A stretch of 48,180 bases of DNA from Donghicola sp041224595 (GCF_041224595.1 NZ_JBGFGN010000082.1:1-48180); one strand, 5' to 3'. Shown: positions 14,309-24,050, counted from the first letter of the stretch. Made by a program: numbers and translations. Notes: generated from the letters alone by a model not told the origin.

Positions 14309-16639
14309 TTACGTGCGCTTGAACGCTGCCGCCAAGGCCGATGCCATCGCGCCGCCCGACTCTTGCGGCGCATTGCGGGGCTTACCACCACCGCCACGTG
14401 GGCCGCCCTTGGGCCCTTTGCCACCGCGCTGCTGACCATCCTTGCGATCGGCGCGGCCACCACGTTCTGGCCGGTTTTGCGCATCGGGGCTTTTCATGGA
14501 CAGGCCGATCCTGTTGCGTGGGACATCCACCTCGGTCACCCGAACGCGCACGACATCACCGGCTTTGACAACCTCGTGCGGGTCTTTGACAAACTCGTCC
14601 GAAAGTTGGCTCACATGAACGAGTCCGTCCTGATGAACACCAATATCCACAAACGCACCAAAGGCCGCCACGTTGGTCACGGTACCCTCCAGCTGCATGC
14701 CCGCCTTCAGGTCCTTGATCGAGTCGATGCCCTCGGCAAAGGTCGCGGTCTTGAAGTCCGGACGCGGGTCACGACCCGGCTTTTCAAGCTCGGCAAAGAT
14801 GTCCCGAACTGTCGGCAGGCCAAAGCTTTCAGTAACAAACTGCTGGGGCTGCAGGGCCCGCAGCGGGGCAGGGTCTTTCATCAGGTCACGTAGGTCGCGC
14901 CCGCAAGCTTTGACGATCTTGCGCGCGACTGCATAAGCCTCGGGGTGGACCGACGACGCATCCAGCGGCTCATCACCCCCCGAAATCCGCAGAAAGCCCG
15001 CGCATTGTTCGAACGTTCTAGCCCCAAGGCGCGGTACATCCTTCAGTGCCTTGCGGCTCGCAAAAGCCCCGTTCGCATCACGGTGCAGAACGATTGCCTC
15101 GGCCAATCCGGGCCCAAGGCCGGACACACGCGCCAAGAGCGGCGCAGAGGCGGTGTTCAGGTCCACGCCAACGGCGTTCACGGCATCCTCGACCACACCA
15201 TCCAGCGCGCGTGCCAGACGGTGTTGATCGACGTCATGCTGGTACTGGCCCACGCCGATAGATTTCGGCTCAATCTTCACCAGTTCGGCCAATGGGTCCT
15301 GCAAGCGCCGCGCAATCGACACCGCTCCGCGGAGCGACACATCCAGATCGGGAAATTCCCGCGCGGCCAAAGCGCTGGCGGAATAGACAGAAGCCCCAGC
15401 CTCAGAGACGATCACCTTGGTCGGTTTGGGCGCTGGCATGTCCTTGAGCAGGTCCCCGACCATCTTCTCGGTCTCACGGCTGGCGGTCCCGTTGCCAATG
15501 GCGATCAAGGTCGCGCCATGTTTGCGGATCAAGGCGCCCAAGGTCGCCTGTGCCCCGCGCAGATCATTTTTGGGCTGGAACGGGTAGAGCGTCGCGGTAT
15601 CCAGCACCTTGCCTGTCGCATCTACGACGGCCAGCTTCACGCCTGTCCGGATGCCCGGGTCCAAACCGATGGTTGTTTTGTGCCCTGCAGGCGCCGCCAA
15701 AAGCAGGTCTTTCAGATTCCGCGCAAAGACATTGATCGCCTCTTCTTCGGCCCGCTTGCGCAGATCGGTCATCAAGTCGATGGTGATCGACAGCTTTAGC
15801 TTCACGCGCCAGCACCATCCCGTCACATCAGACAGGAACTTGTCTCCGGGCTGCTGCCCGCCAATCTCGAGCGCCGCGCGCAGAACACGCAGGGGCGCAT
15901 CGGCATCCGCGTCCTCGGGCAGCTCTAGATCGGTGGTCAAGACACCTTCGTTCACGCCGCGCATCATTGCGAGCGCACGGTGCGAAGGCACCCCGCGATA
16001 GGGCTCTGAGTGGGCGAAGTAGTCCGCAAACTTGGCGCCGTCCTTCTCTTTTCCGTCCACCACGCGCGACACCAAATGAGCGTTACCCGCCATCATTTCG
16101 CGTAGACGGCCAAGGATTTCGGCGCGCTCTGCCAATTCTTCGGTCAGGATATCGCGCGCACCGTTCAGCGCGGCCTTCACATCGGCAACTTCGGCAGTCA
16201 CATACCCCTCGGCCAATGCCGACGGCTCTGCCGCGCGGTTCTCCTGAATGGCACGGGCCAAAGGCTCCAATCCATTTTCCCGCGCGATCATCGCACGGGT
16301 GCGGCGTTTGGGTTTGTAGGGCAGATAGATGTCTTCGAGCGTCGCCTTCGTGTCCGCCTGAAGGATACTGCGGGTCAGATCGTCGGTCAGCTTGCCTTGA
16401 TCCTGAATGCTCTTCAGCACTGTCTCGCGCCGCGCTTCCAACTCGCGCAAATACACCATGCGCTCGGATAGATCGCGCAGCTGGGTGTCATCAAGCCCGC
16501 CCGTGACCTCCTTGCGGTATCGGGCGACGAATGGGACTGTTGCCCCTCCATCCAGCAGCTCGATCGCGGCGGCGACCTGCGCAGGGCTGGCGTTGATTTC
16601 CTTGGCGATGCGGGCGGGAATCTTGGCTTTGAGGTCCAT
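14309..16639 (-). CDS. tex: Tex-family RNA-binding transcription accessory protein
   Basis: A 776-residue Tex protein, the bacterial relative of eukaryotic Spt6. In order: the helical Tex N-terminal domain, the YqgF/RuvX-like nuclease-fold domain around residues 320-450 (T-I-G-L-D-P-G-I-R-T-G), helix-hairpin-helix segments around 490-560 (L-A-R-V-S-G-L-G-P), and an S1 RNA-binding domain around 640-715 (G-T-V-T-N-V-A-A-F-G-A-F-V-D-I-G). The last 60 residues are rich in Gly, Arg and Lys, as often seen. Length and order are standard. It is a single gene with its own terminator. Confidence 0.95.
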   Translation of the reverse strand: MDLKAKIPARIAKEINASPAQVAAAIELLDGGATVPFVARYRKEVTGGLDDTQLRDLSERMVYLRELEARRETVLKSIQDQGKLTDDLTRSILQADTKATLEDIYLPYKPKRRTRAMIARENGLEPLARAIQENRAAEPSALAEGYVTAEVADVKAALNGARDILTEELAERAEILGRLREMMAGNAHLVSRVVDGKEKDGAKFADYFAHSEPYRGVPSHRALAMMRGVNEGVLTTDLELPEDADADAPLRVLRAALEIGGQQPGDKFLSDVTGWCWRVKLKLSITIDLMTDLRKRAEEEAINVFARNLKDLLLAAPAGHKTTIGLDPGIRTGVKLAVVDATGKVLDTATLYPFQPKNDLRGAQATLGALIRKHGATLIAIGNGTASRETEKMVGDLLKDMPAPKPTKVIVSEAGASVYSASALAAREFPDLDVSLRGAVSIARRLQDPLAELVKIEPKSIGVGQYQHDVDQHRLARALDGVVEDAVNAVGVDLNTASAPLLARVSGLGPGLAEAIVLHRDANGAFASRKALKDVPRLGARTFEQCAGFLRISGGDEPLDASSVHPEAYAVARKIVKACGRDLRDLMKDPAPLRALQPQQFVTESFGLPTVRDIFAELEKPGRDPRPDFKTATFAEGIDSIKDLKAGMQLEGTVTNVAAFGAFVDIGVHQDGLVHVSQLSDEFVKDPHEVVKAGDVVRVRVTEVDVPRNRIGLSMKSPDAQNRPERGGRADRKDGQQRGGKGPKGGPRGGGGKPRNAPQESGGAMASALAAAFKRT

Positions 16640-16821
16640 CTTGATCCGTCTTGACTGCTTGGCTCTTTGGCATACGCCAGCCCCGAACCGCTGCCAAGCC
16701 CATTCCCGATCCCCCGTTGATCACAAACACAAACGGGAGCAGCCATCGCCGCGCACTGTCTTTCTGCTTTGTCTAAATACTCACGTCTCGACCATCGCCC
16801 GAGGGCCAAGGTCCAACCGCA

Positions 16822-17799
16822 TCAGTGCGGCCGTTGCAACAAGTCCTGCAGGTGCGATGCGCACCCCGTCAGAGCCGCGAAATCGTCCTCGACCAGCCAA
16901 ATCCCGAACTGGTCCACGAAATCGCCAAACCGGCCCAAATCACGGAAGCTTTCCTCAAACCCCATCTGGTCCAACAGGGGGGCAAAGGCTCGCGACACGC
17001 CGCCAATCAAGTAGATCCCACCAAATGGCAGAAGGGTCAGCGCCAGATTGCCACACACGCTGCCCATGATCTGGACAAAGTGACGGGCGGTTTCGGTGGC
17101 GATGGGATCGCTGCCATCCTCGACTCGCTTCATGATTTCGGCGGGCTCCAGAACCTGCATCTCACCCGCTTCCGAGGACAGCCATTCGTAGATACGCGCG
17201 ACGCCGCGACCGGACATGACTTCCTCGACCGAAGGGAAGCCGTGGTGCTTTTCGATGTACTGGCAGAGGCGTAGATTGTCGTCGTTGCGCACGGCCAGAA
17301 GGGGGTGGCCTGCCTCGGCCGGCGGCACCAGAGTGCCCGACGCGCTGTGGTAAACGGGCGCGATGTTCATGCCTGTGCCGATGCCCACGATCAGCATCGC
17401 GGCCTGCGGGCTGGCCTCTGCGCCTTTGCGCAAGTTGGTCAGGGCTTCGGGCTTCAAATATGGCAGGGCGTGGCCTTGGGCCTGCATGTCGTTCAGGGTT
17501 GCAATGACCGACGCACCGGTGGCTGCCGCCAGATCATCCTTGTCAAAGGTCCAAGACAGATTGGTCATCTCGACACGGCCATCGCGCACGGGACCCGCCG
17601 CCGCCACGCAGCACGCCTCTGGTTTCGCATCGGGGTGCTTGGCCAAGAAGCGCTCTAGCAGGGGCGGGAAATTTGGCTCACCCGCGTTTTTGTAACGGGT
17701 GATGGTGTCGTGTAGGATCTCTGTCCCCCGCGCAAGCGCGATGCGGGTGTTCGTTCCGCCGATATCGGCAACGATGCTCAGGGGGGCGGTCTGGTCCAT
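16822..17799 (-). CDS. glk: Glucokinase
   Basis: A 325-residue Glk-family sugar kinase that phosphorylates free glucose with ATP. The phosphate-1 motif D-I-G-G-T-N-T-R-I-A-L lies at about residues 12-22; L-N-D-M-Q-A-Q-G at the sugar-binding aspartate, G-I-G-T-G-M-N-I and P-A-E-A-G-H follow. GAGGA stands seven bases before the ATG. It follows the beta-glucosidase gene by 19 bases and, with aglR in front, forms a minus-strand unit that would phosphorylate the glucose set free by the two glucosidases of this island. Confidence 0.92.
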   Translation of the reverse strand: MDQTAPLSIVADIGGTNTRIALARGTEILHDTITRYKNAGEPNFPPLLERFLAKHPDAKPEACCVAAAGPVRDGRVEMTNLSWTFDKDDLAAATGASVIATLNDMQAQGHALPYLKPEALTNLRKGAEASPQAAMLIVGIGTGMNIAPVYHSASGTLVPPAEAGHPLLAVRNDDNLRLCQYIEKHHGFPSVEEVMSGRGVARIYEWLSSEAGEMQVLEPAEIMKRVEDGSDPIATETARHFVQIMGSVCGNLALTLLPFGGIYLIGGVSRAFAPLLDQMGFEESFRDLGRFGDFVDQFGIWLVEDDFAALTGCASHLQDLLQRPH

Positions 17800-17818
17800 T
17801 CTGACGTCCTCGGGATGC

Positions 17819-19144
17819 TTACTGTGATAGCGCTAACCTGAGGGCGTCATAAGACGCTTTGGGTGTCCGCTTCAAGCTTTCAAAATCCACATGCACCAAC
17901 CCGAACCGCTTTTCATAGCCCAAGGACCATTCGTAGTTATCAAGGAGCGACCAGCAGAAGTACCCGCGTACGGGGACGCCCTCGTCGATGGCTTCGCGGA
18001 CAGAGGCCAGATGGTCATCTAGGTAAGCGATGCGGTTGGTATCGTTCACCTCTCCGCCAACCACGTGATCGTTGTTCGCCATGCCGTTCTCGGTGATATA
18101 AATCGGCAGATCGCCAGTGTATTCGCGGTGCATTCGGCGCACGAAATCCCCTAGACCCTGCGGATAAATCTCCCAGCCCATTTGCGTGCGGGGCAGGCCC
18201 CCGACGTGTTCCGATAGGTGGGGCCAAGGGGTGTCCGGTGCAGCAGCAATGCGTTTGCAGGTGTAGTAGTTCAGGCCGACCCAATCGATCGGCTGCGCGA
18301 TCAGGTCAAAGTCATCCTGCCAGCGTTGGGGTAGGTGAGGCTCCAGCCCTTCAAGCACGGTGTCGGGGTAACGGCGGTTAAAGATGCCTTCGACGAAAAA
18401 CCGGTTGTAGATGCCGTCATAGGTTTGCGCGGCGCGGTAATCCTCTTCGGAGCCGGACTGGGGGATCGGCCATTCCATGTTGAAGACCCCACCCAGGTTT
18501 TCCATCCCCAGCCCGCGCATGACCTGAATGGCCGTACCATGCGCGGTCAGAACGTGATGCATAGCGCGGGCCGTGGCGCGGATGTCGCGCAAGCCGGGCG
18601 CGTGGGCGCCGACGAAATGGCTCAGCCAGCCCACACACCACGGCTCGTTGATCGGCGCGACCGAGTGCATCCGGTCCCCAATGCGGCCCATAATGACTTC
18701 GGTGAAATCGCCAAACCACTTGGCAATGTCCGCATTCCGCCAGCCGCCCATGTCTGCCAGCGCCGAAGGCAACTCCCAGTGATACAGCGTTGCGCAGGGC
18801 TTCAGGCCGCGCTCCAGCATGGCGTCGGTCAGGCGGTCGTAGAAATCCAGCCCCTCGGGATTCGGGGTGCCGCGCCCTTCGGGCATGACCCGTGCCCAAG
18901 ACGTAGAGAAGCGATAGGCGTCAAAACCCGCCGCCTTCATCAGGTCCAGATCCTCTTCGAAGCGGTGGTAGTGGTCGCAGGCAATCGCGCCATGTTCGGC
19001 CCGCACCACGTTGCCCGGCGTCGCGGCAAAGCTGTCCCAATGGGTCGGACCTGCGCCGCCAAAGCTGTGGCCTTCGATCTGGTAGCTCGAGGTCGCCGCG
19101 CCAAACATGAAGTCGTAGGGAAAATCGCTGCGTTTGAATTTCAT
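17819..19144 (-). CDS. GH1 beta-glucosidase
   Basis: A 441-residue glycoside hydrolase family 1 enzyme hydrolysing beta-linked glucosides. The acid/base glutamate is residue 167 in A-P-I-N-E-P-W. The nucleophile is the glutamate of Y-I-T-E-N-G near residue 351. The N-terminal F-M-F-G-A-A-T-S-S-Y-Q-I-E-G is the second GH1 signature. There is no signal peptide, so it is cytoplasmic. AGGAG lies nine bases before the ATG at 19144; a GTG two codons earlier is too close to that site. It sits between aglR and glk. Confidence 0.93.
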   Translation of the reverse strand: MKFKRSDFPYDFMFGAATSSYQIEGHSFGGAGPTHWDSFAATPGNVVRAEHGAIACDHYHRFEEDLDLMKAAGFDAYRFSTSWARVMPEGRGTPNPEGLDFYDRLTDAMLERGLKPCATLYHWELPSALADMGGWRNADIAKWFGDFTEVIMGRIGDRMHSVAPINEPWCVGWLSHFVGAHAPGLRDIRATARAMHHVLTAHGTAIQVMRGLGMENLGGVFNMEWPIPQSGSEEDYRAAQTYDGIYNRFFVEGIFNRRYPDTVLEGLEPHLPQRWQDDFDLIAQPIDWVGLNYYTCKRIAAAPDTPWPHLSEHVGGLPRTQMGWEIYPQGLGDFVRRMHREYTGDLPIYITENGMANNDHVVGGEVNDTNRIAYLDDHLASVREAIDEGVPVRGYFCWSLLDNYEWSLGYEKRFGLVHVDFESLKRTPKASYDALRLALSQ

Positions 19145-19150
19145 AAACAC

Positions 19151-20179
19151 CTACTCCTGAGGGACGGGCCCTGTGGAATTTCCAATAATCAGATCGGCTT
19201 CGAGCAGTTTGTGCTCTGGCGCAGCCGTCGGGTTTTCAATGTGGGAAATCAGTAGATCTGCCGAGAGCCGACCCGCCTGTCGCACGGACGAGCGTGTGGC
19301 GGTAAAGATCGGAATGCTGTCCCCGTTGCGCAGGTAGGACAGGTCATCGTCAAAGGTAATCACAGAGACGTCACGCGCCATCCGCAGACCCGCCTCGTCC
19401 AAGGCGCGGCGCACCCCGAGGGCGGCAATGAAACTGGCGACCACAACCGCAGTGGGCGGCGTGTCGAGGGCCAGCATGGCCTTCATCGCGTTATGGCCGT
19501 TGATCTCGGTCATCTCGCCCGCATGCAAGTAGTCGGGGTTCGGAGTGACTCCCGCTGCCTCTAGGGCCGCGACCAGACCCGCACGGCGACGGTGGGCAAA
19601 GTCCATATGCTCTAGCCCGTTGATCAACCCGATCCGGCGGTGTCCCAGAGATATCAGAAATTCACCGGCCCTCTGGAACGCGCTGGCATTGTTGACGTCG
19701 ACCCAGCAATAGGGCATCTCGATATCGCTGGCGCGGCCATGGACCACGAAGGGCAGGTCAAGCTCTTGCAGTAGCGGAATGCGCGGGTCGTTCATCAAAG
19801 GGCCGTGCACGATGATGCCATCAACGCTGCCGCGACTTTTAAGATCGCGATAGATGTCCTCTTCGTTCTGGTCGTCCACGATGGTCAGCTTCATGTCATA
19901 CCCGCAGGCTGAATAGCGTTCGCCTGCGCCGGCGATGAAGTCCGCGAAGACCGGGTTCACCATTTCATGCTGCGTGGACAGAGGGATGACATGGCCGATG
20001 GTCATTGACCGACCGCGCGCCAAACGCTGTGCGCCGATGTTGGGTTGGTAATTGTGCTTTTGCGCGGCGTGCTGAACCCGCAGGCGAGTGCGCTCTGCAA
20101 CCTCGGGGTAGCCGTTCAGCGCACGGCTGACGGTTGTTTGGGACAGGCCCAGAATCTCCGAGAGTTGTTTTAGGTTCAT
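19151..20179 (-). CDS. aglR: LacI-family transcriptional regulator AglR
   Basis: A 342-residue repressor. The LacI helix-turn-helix is at the N-terminus (L-K-Q-L-S-E-I-L-G-L-S-Q-T-T-V-S-R-A-L-N), followed by a periplasmic-binding-protein-like sugar-sensing domain. The ATG at 20179 places the helix-turn-helix at residue 3, as usual; in-frame starts upstream would add a tail unlike the family. It is divergent from aglE, and its likely operators lie at 20194 and 20375. The beta-glucosidase gene begins about 6 bases after its stop, so it heads an aglR-bgl-glk unit and probably represses both directions. Confidence 0.9.
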   Translation of the reverse strand: MNLKQLSEILGLSQTTVSRALNGYPEVAERTRLRVQHAAQKHNYQPNIGAQRLARGRSMTIGHVIPLSTQHEMVNPVFADFIAGAGERYSACGYDMKLTIVDDQNEEDIYRDLKSRGSVDGIIVHGPLMNDPRIPLLQELDLPFVVHGRASDIEMPYCWVDVNNASAFQRAGEFLISLGHRRIGLINGLEHMDFAHRRRAGLVAALEAAGVTPNPDYLHAGEMTEINGHNAMKAMLALDTPPTAVVVASFIAALGVRRALDEAGLRMARDVSVITFDDDLSYLRNGDSIPIFTATRSSVRQAGRLSADLLISHIENPTAAPEHKLLEADLIIGNSTGPVPQE

Positions 20180-20193
20180 GGCGTTAGACCCAG

Positions 20194-20207
20194 CCAAAGC
20201 GATTTGG
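20194..20207. promoter_or_regulatory. LacI-type operator near aglR
   Basis: CCAAAGCGATTTGG is a near-perfect 14-base palindrome with the central CG typical of LacI-family sites. It lies 15 bases upstream of the aglR start codon, fitting autorepression. Confidence 0.55.
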
Positions 20208-20336
20208 ATGTGCGGACAATACGGGCCTTTGTAGGTTTGGTCAAAGTCCATTCCGCGCTGCACCTGCATTGCTGCGGCGCAGATGAAAACATCATTGAAT
20301 TATTATAGAACTGCGCCACCATGCGAATTGTGGGTG

Positions 20337-20365
20337 TTGACAGAAAGTACAAGTTGAAGCACCGT
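20337..20365 (+). promoter_or_regulatory. Candidate aglE promoter
   Basis: TTGACA at 20337-20342 is a perfect -35 hexamer. The -10 at 17-base spacing (CACCGT, 20360-20365) is poor. The strong operator starts nine bases further on, where a repressor would block initiation. Confidence 0.35.
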
Positions 20366-20374
20366 CGCGCCATT

Positions 20375-20386
20375 CAAAGCGCTTTG
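20375..20386. promoter_or_regulatory. LacI-type operator near aglE
   Basis: CAAAGCGCTTTG is an exact 12-base palindrome with the LacI-family central CG. It shares the AAAGCG half with the site at 20194, about 180 bases away. It lies between the aglE -35 hexamer and the start codon. Confidence 0.6.
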
Positions 20387-20437
20387 GATCTGTTTGGAGA
20401 GGATTCGAATTTGCGCCGTGGACCTTGGGAGGAAAAC

Positions 20438-21790
20438 ATGAAGAAGGTACTTTTCGCGGGAGTTGCTGCCTCTGCGATGATTGCAGGAAACGCTTACGCG
20501 CAGGACCTGATGTTCGCACCCGGTGAGGGTGATTTTCACTGGGACAGCTATCAGGCCTTTGCCGATGCAAATGATCTGGCGGGACAGACTGTTACGATCA
20601 CCGGACCGTGGACAGGCAACGAAAAAGAGCGCGTGGAAAAGGTGTTCGATTACTTCGAAGCCGCGACCGGCGCGACCGTGGAATACTCGGGCTCTGACAG
20701 CTTTGAGCAGGACATCGTAATCTCGGCCGAAGCAGGTTCTGCACCGAACCTCGCCGTGTTCCCACAGCCTGGTCTGGCGGCAGATATGGCCAAGCGCGGC
20801 CTGCTGACTCCGCTGCCCGAGGGCACCGCAGACTGGGTGGCAGAGAATTTTGCAGCCGGTCAGTCTTGGGTCGATCTGGGCACCTATCCGGATCAGGACG
20901 GCAACGACCAGCTGTATGGTCTGTTCTACCGCGCCGACCTGAAATCGCTGGTATGGTACGTGCCCGAAGCCTTTGAAGAGATGGGCTACGAGATCCCCGA
21001 AAGCATGGAAGATCTGAAGGCGTTGACCCAGCAGATTGTCGATGACGGCGGCACCCCGTGGTGCATCGGTCTGGGCTCTGGTGCGGCGACCGGCTGGCCC
21101 GCAACCGACTGGGTCGAGGACCTGATGCTGCGCACCCAGCCCGCGTCGGTGTATGACCAGTGGGTCACCAACGAACTGCCTTTCAACGATCCAGCGGTCA
21201 TCGGCGCGATCAATGAATTCGGTTGGTTCGCCCGCACCGAAGGTTATGCTGACGGCGGGGCAGAGGCTGTGGCCTCGACCGATTTCCGTGACAGCCCCAC
21301 CGGTCTGTTTGAACTTCCGCCCAAATGCTACATGCACCGTCAGGCGTCGTTCATCCCCGCATTCTTCCCCGAAGATGTCGAAGTGGGCACCGACGCGGAC
21401 TTCTTCTACTTCCCGAGCTACGCGGAAAAGGATCTGGGCAACCCTGTGCTGGGCGCAGGCACCTTGTTCGGCATCACCAGCCCGTCGGACGCGACAAACG
21501 TGTTCCTCGAGTTCATGAAGCTGCCGATCGCACACGAAGCATGGATGGCACAGGGTGGCTTCCTGACCGCTCATGCGGGTGTGAACACCGGTCTGTATAA
21601 CACCGACAGCGAGCGCGCGATGGGCGAGATCCTGCAGGGCGCGACCACCTTCCGCTTTGACGGCTCGGACCTGATGCCCGGCGAGATCGGCGCAGGCGCG
21701 TTCTGGACCGGCATGGTCGACTACACCACCGGCGCCAGCGCAGAGGATGTGACCGCTGCGATCCAGTCCCGCTGGGACGAAATTAAGTAA
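20438..21790 (+). CDS. aglE: Alpha-glucoside ABC transporter, substrate-binding protein
   Basis: A 450-residue periplasmic binding protein of the AglE kind, binding alpha-glucosides such as sucrose, maltose or trehalose. The signal peptide is residues 1-21 (cleavage N-A-Y-A / Q-D). The body is a family-1 extracellular solute-binding fold. GGGAGG lies five bases before the ATG at 20438; an upstream in-frame ATG at 20321 has no site and would bury the signal peptide. It is the first gene of aglE-F-G-A-K, which together import and split alpha-glucosides. Confidence 0.93.
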   Translation: MKKVLFAGVAASAMIAGNAYAQDLMFAPGEGDFHWDSYQAFADANDLAGQTVTITGPWTGNEKERVEKVFDYFEAATGATVEYSGSDSFEQDIVISAEAGSAPNLAVFPQPGLAADMAKRGLLTPLPEGTADWVAENFAAGQSWVDLGTYPDQDGNDQLYGLFYRADLKSLVWYVPEAFEEMGYEIPESMEDLKALTQQIVDDGGTPWCIGLGSGAATGWPATDWVEDLMLRTQPASVYDQWVTNELPFNDPAVIGAINEFGWFARTEGYADGGAEAVASTDFRDSPTGLFELPPKCYMHRQASFIPAFFPEDVEVGTDADFFYFPSYAEKDLGNPVLGAGTLFGITSPSDATNVFLEFMKLPIAHEAWMAQGGFLTAHAGVNTGLYNTDSERAMGEILQGATTFRFDGSDLMPGEIGAGAFWTGMVDYTTGASAEDVTAAIQSRWDEIK

Positions 21791-21883
21791 GGTCATATGA
21801 TCATGGCCTTCCCGCGCACCGCTGTGGGAGGGCTACTCCGGCGTTATTTGCGCCCCAAATTCTGATCCAGAAGGAACGAAGCC

Positions 21884-22864
21884 ATGGGCCCGCTCATGCA
21901 AGGCGTGTTGACGATCCTGATCGGGGTCTTCGGCTGCATCGGATATTTCTACGCATCGAATTTGATCCTCGACCGGTTGATCTTTCCCGCCCGCAACGAT
22001 GACGCAGGGCGCAACATCAACCGCGCCAATGCGGTGCGCCCTTGGCTCTTTCTGTTTCCGGCGCTTTTCGCGCTGACGCTCTATCTCGTCTATCCCGTGG
22101 TCGGCAGTTTTATCCGGTCGATGTATGATCGGACGGGCGACACGTTCATCGGGTTCCAGAACTACCAGAACTTGGCGGCTGACCCCGAATTCCGCAGCGC
22201 CGTGTTCAACAACCTGCTTTGGGTGCTTGTGGTGCCCGCGGCGGCGACGTTCCTTGGGCTGGTGATCGCGCAGTTGACCGACCGACTGAAGTGGGGCGGG
22301 ATCGCGAAGTCGCTGATCTTTATGCCCATGGCGATCAGCTTCGTCGGCGCCTCGCTGATCTGGAAGTTCGTCTACGCCAACGACGCCAGCATCGGGATGC
22401 TGAACGCGGTGCGCCTGTTCTTTGGCGCGGACGGGCCCATTGACCCGCTGCAGGTGCCGTTCTGGAACAACTTCTTCTTGATGGTCATTCTGGTGTGGAT
22501 CCAGACCGGCTTTGCCATGGTGATCCTGTCGGCGGCCCTGCGCGGTATCCCCGAAGAAACCATCGAGGCCGCCATTCTGGACGGGGCGAACCCCTTTCAG
22601 ATTTTCTTCAAAATTCAGGTGCCACAGATCATGGGCACCATATTGGTGGTGTGGACCACGATCACCATCCTCGTGCTCAAGGTGTTCGACATTGTCTACA
22701 CCATGACTGGGGGCAATTTCGGCACACAAATCCTGCCGAGTTATATGATGGAATACATGTTCCGCGATGACGGCCGCGCGACGGCGGTGGCGCTGGTGAT
22801 CATGGTGCTCGTCTTGCCCGTGATGATCTGGAACATCCGCCAAGCCCGCAAAGAAATGCGCTGA
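21884..22864 (+). CDS. aglF: Alpha-glucoside ABC transporter permease AglF
   Basis: A 326-residue MalF-type inner-membrane permease. An extra hydrophobic helix lies at residues 7-28, followed by about six transmembrane helices. The EAA loop that docks the ATPase is readable as E-A-A-I-L-D-G-A-N-P-F-Q-I-F-F near residue 227. AGAAGGA precedes the ATG. A 93-base gap separates it from aglE and contains no clear strong terminator. aglG begins ten bases after it. Confidence 0.93.
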   Translation: MGPLMQGVLTILIGVFGCIGYFYASNLILDRLIFPARNDDAGRNINRANAVRPWLFLFPALFALTLYLVYPVVGSFIRSMYDRTGDTFIGFQNYQNLAADPEFRSAVFNNLLWVLVVPAAATFLGLVIAQLTDRLKWGGIAKSLIFMPMAISFVGASLIWKFVYANDASIGMLNAVRLFFGADGPIDPLQVPFWNNFFLMVILVWIQTGFAMVILSAALRGIPEETIEAAILDGANPFQIFFKIQVPQIMGTILVVWTTITILVLKVFDIVYTMTGGNFGTQILPSYMMEYMFRDDGRATAVALVIMVLVLPVMIWNIRQARKEMR

Positions 22865-22874
22865 GGAGGGGACC

Positions 22875-24005
22875 ATGGAAAATATCGCTGGACACAAACC
22901 GGCCCTGACTTGGGTCACCCGCATCTGCGTATTGGTTCTGGTCATCCTTTGGCTGGTTCCGACAGTCGGTCTGTTCGTCTCGTCCTTTCGCGACCGCGAC
23001 GACATCTCCGCCAGCCCGTGGTGGCAAGCGCCATTCCCGACCGAGCAAACCTCGGCCACGCGGATCAGCGGGGAGCCCGCGCTGGTCGACGGCGTCTACG
23101 TTCTGACAGGCAACCTGAAGGACACCGAAGAAGGCATTGGCAACATTACCGCTTTTGGTGTCAGTCGTTCCGCCCCAACCGGTGTCACAGCGGGCGAGGA
23201 AACTGAACTGCGCGGTGGCGGGACGCTGACTGTAAACGCAGATGGCAGCTATGAGTTGCGCACCCCCGAAGCGCCAAGTGACCGCGGCCAGCGTGTGTAT
23301 TACGCCGCCGAAGTGCCCCCCGAATTCACCACCGACAATTACGAGCGGGTGCTCTATTCGAACGGCATGGCGCAGGCCTTTATCAACACGTTTACCGTGA
23401 CCATTCCGGCGACGGTGATCCCCATCCTGATCGCGGCCTTTGCAGCCTATGCGCTGGCGTGGATGCAGTTCCCGGGGCGCGGCCTGCTGATTGCGGGGGT
23501 CGTGGGCCTGCTGGTGGTGCCGCTACAGCTGGCTCTGGTCCCGCTGCTCAGACTGCACAACGACATCGGCATCGGACAAAGCTTTGTCGGCATCTGGCTG
23601 GCGCACACGGGCTTTGGCCTGCCGCTGGCGATTTACCTGCTGCGCAACTACATGGTCGGCTTGCCCAAGGACATCATCGAAGGGGCCAAGGTCGATGGCG
23701 CCACCGACTTCCAGATTTTCACCCGCATCGTACTGCCCCTCAGCTTTCCGGCGTTGGCGTCCTTTGCGATCTTCCAGTTCCTGTGGACATGGAACGATCT
23801 GCTGGTCGCCAAGGTTTTCCTACCGTCCGACAGCGGCAGCTGGGTGATGACACGCAAGATCGCTGACGACCTATTGGGGTCGCGCGGGGGCGATTGGGGC
23901 ATTCTGGCGACGGCGGCCTTTGTGTCGATCGCTGTGCCGATCGCCGTGTTTTTCCTGATGCAACGCTATCTGGTCCGCGGCCTCTTGGCCGGTTCTGTGA
24001 AATAA
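22875..24005 (+). CDS. aglG: Alpha-glucoside ABC transporter permease AglG
   Basis: A 376-residue MalG-type permease. After the first helix (about residues 15-35) there is a periplasmic insertion of roughly 100 residues, strand-rich, which I associate with AglG and which makes the protein longer than MalG. The remaining five helices follow. The EAA loop is I-E-G-A-K-V-D-G-A-T-D-F-Q-I-F near residue 268. GAGGAGGGG precedes the ATG. It would form the channel with AglF. Confidence 0.93.
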   Translation: MENIAGHKPALTWVTRICVLVLVILWLVPTVGLFVSSFRDRDDISASPWWQAPFPTEQTSATRISGEPALVDGVYVLTGNLKDTEEGIGNITAFGVSRSAPTGVTAGEETELRGGGTLTVNADGSYELRTPEAPSDRGQRVYYAAEVPPEFTTDNYERVLYSNGMAQAFINTFTVTIPATVIPILIAAFAAYALAWMQFPGRGLLIAGVVGLLVVPLQLALVPLLRLHNDIGIGQSFVGIWLAHTGFGLPLAIYLLRNYMVGLPKDIIEGAKVDGATDFQIFTRIVLPLSFPALASFAIFQFLWTWNDLLVAKVFLPSDSGSWVMTRKIADDLLGSRGGDWGILATAAFVSIAVPIAVFFLMQRYLVRGLLAGSVK

Positions 24006-24050
24006 CGCGGTCCCCTCCGGCCGCATTCAAGACAATAGAAAGTACTCCCT

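Noticed and set aside
17824..17836. TAGCGCTA palindrome as another AglR operator
   Set aside because: It lies within the last codons of the beta-glucosidase gene and differs from the AAAGCG half-site of the two intergenic operators.
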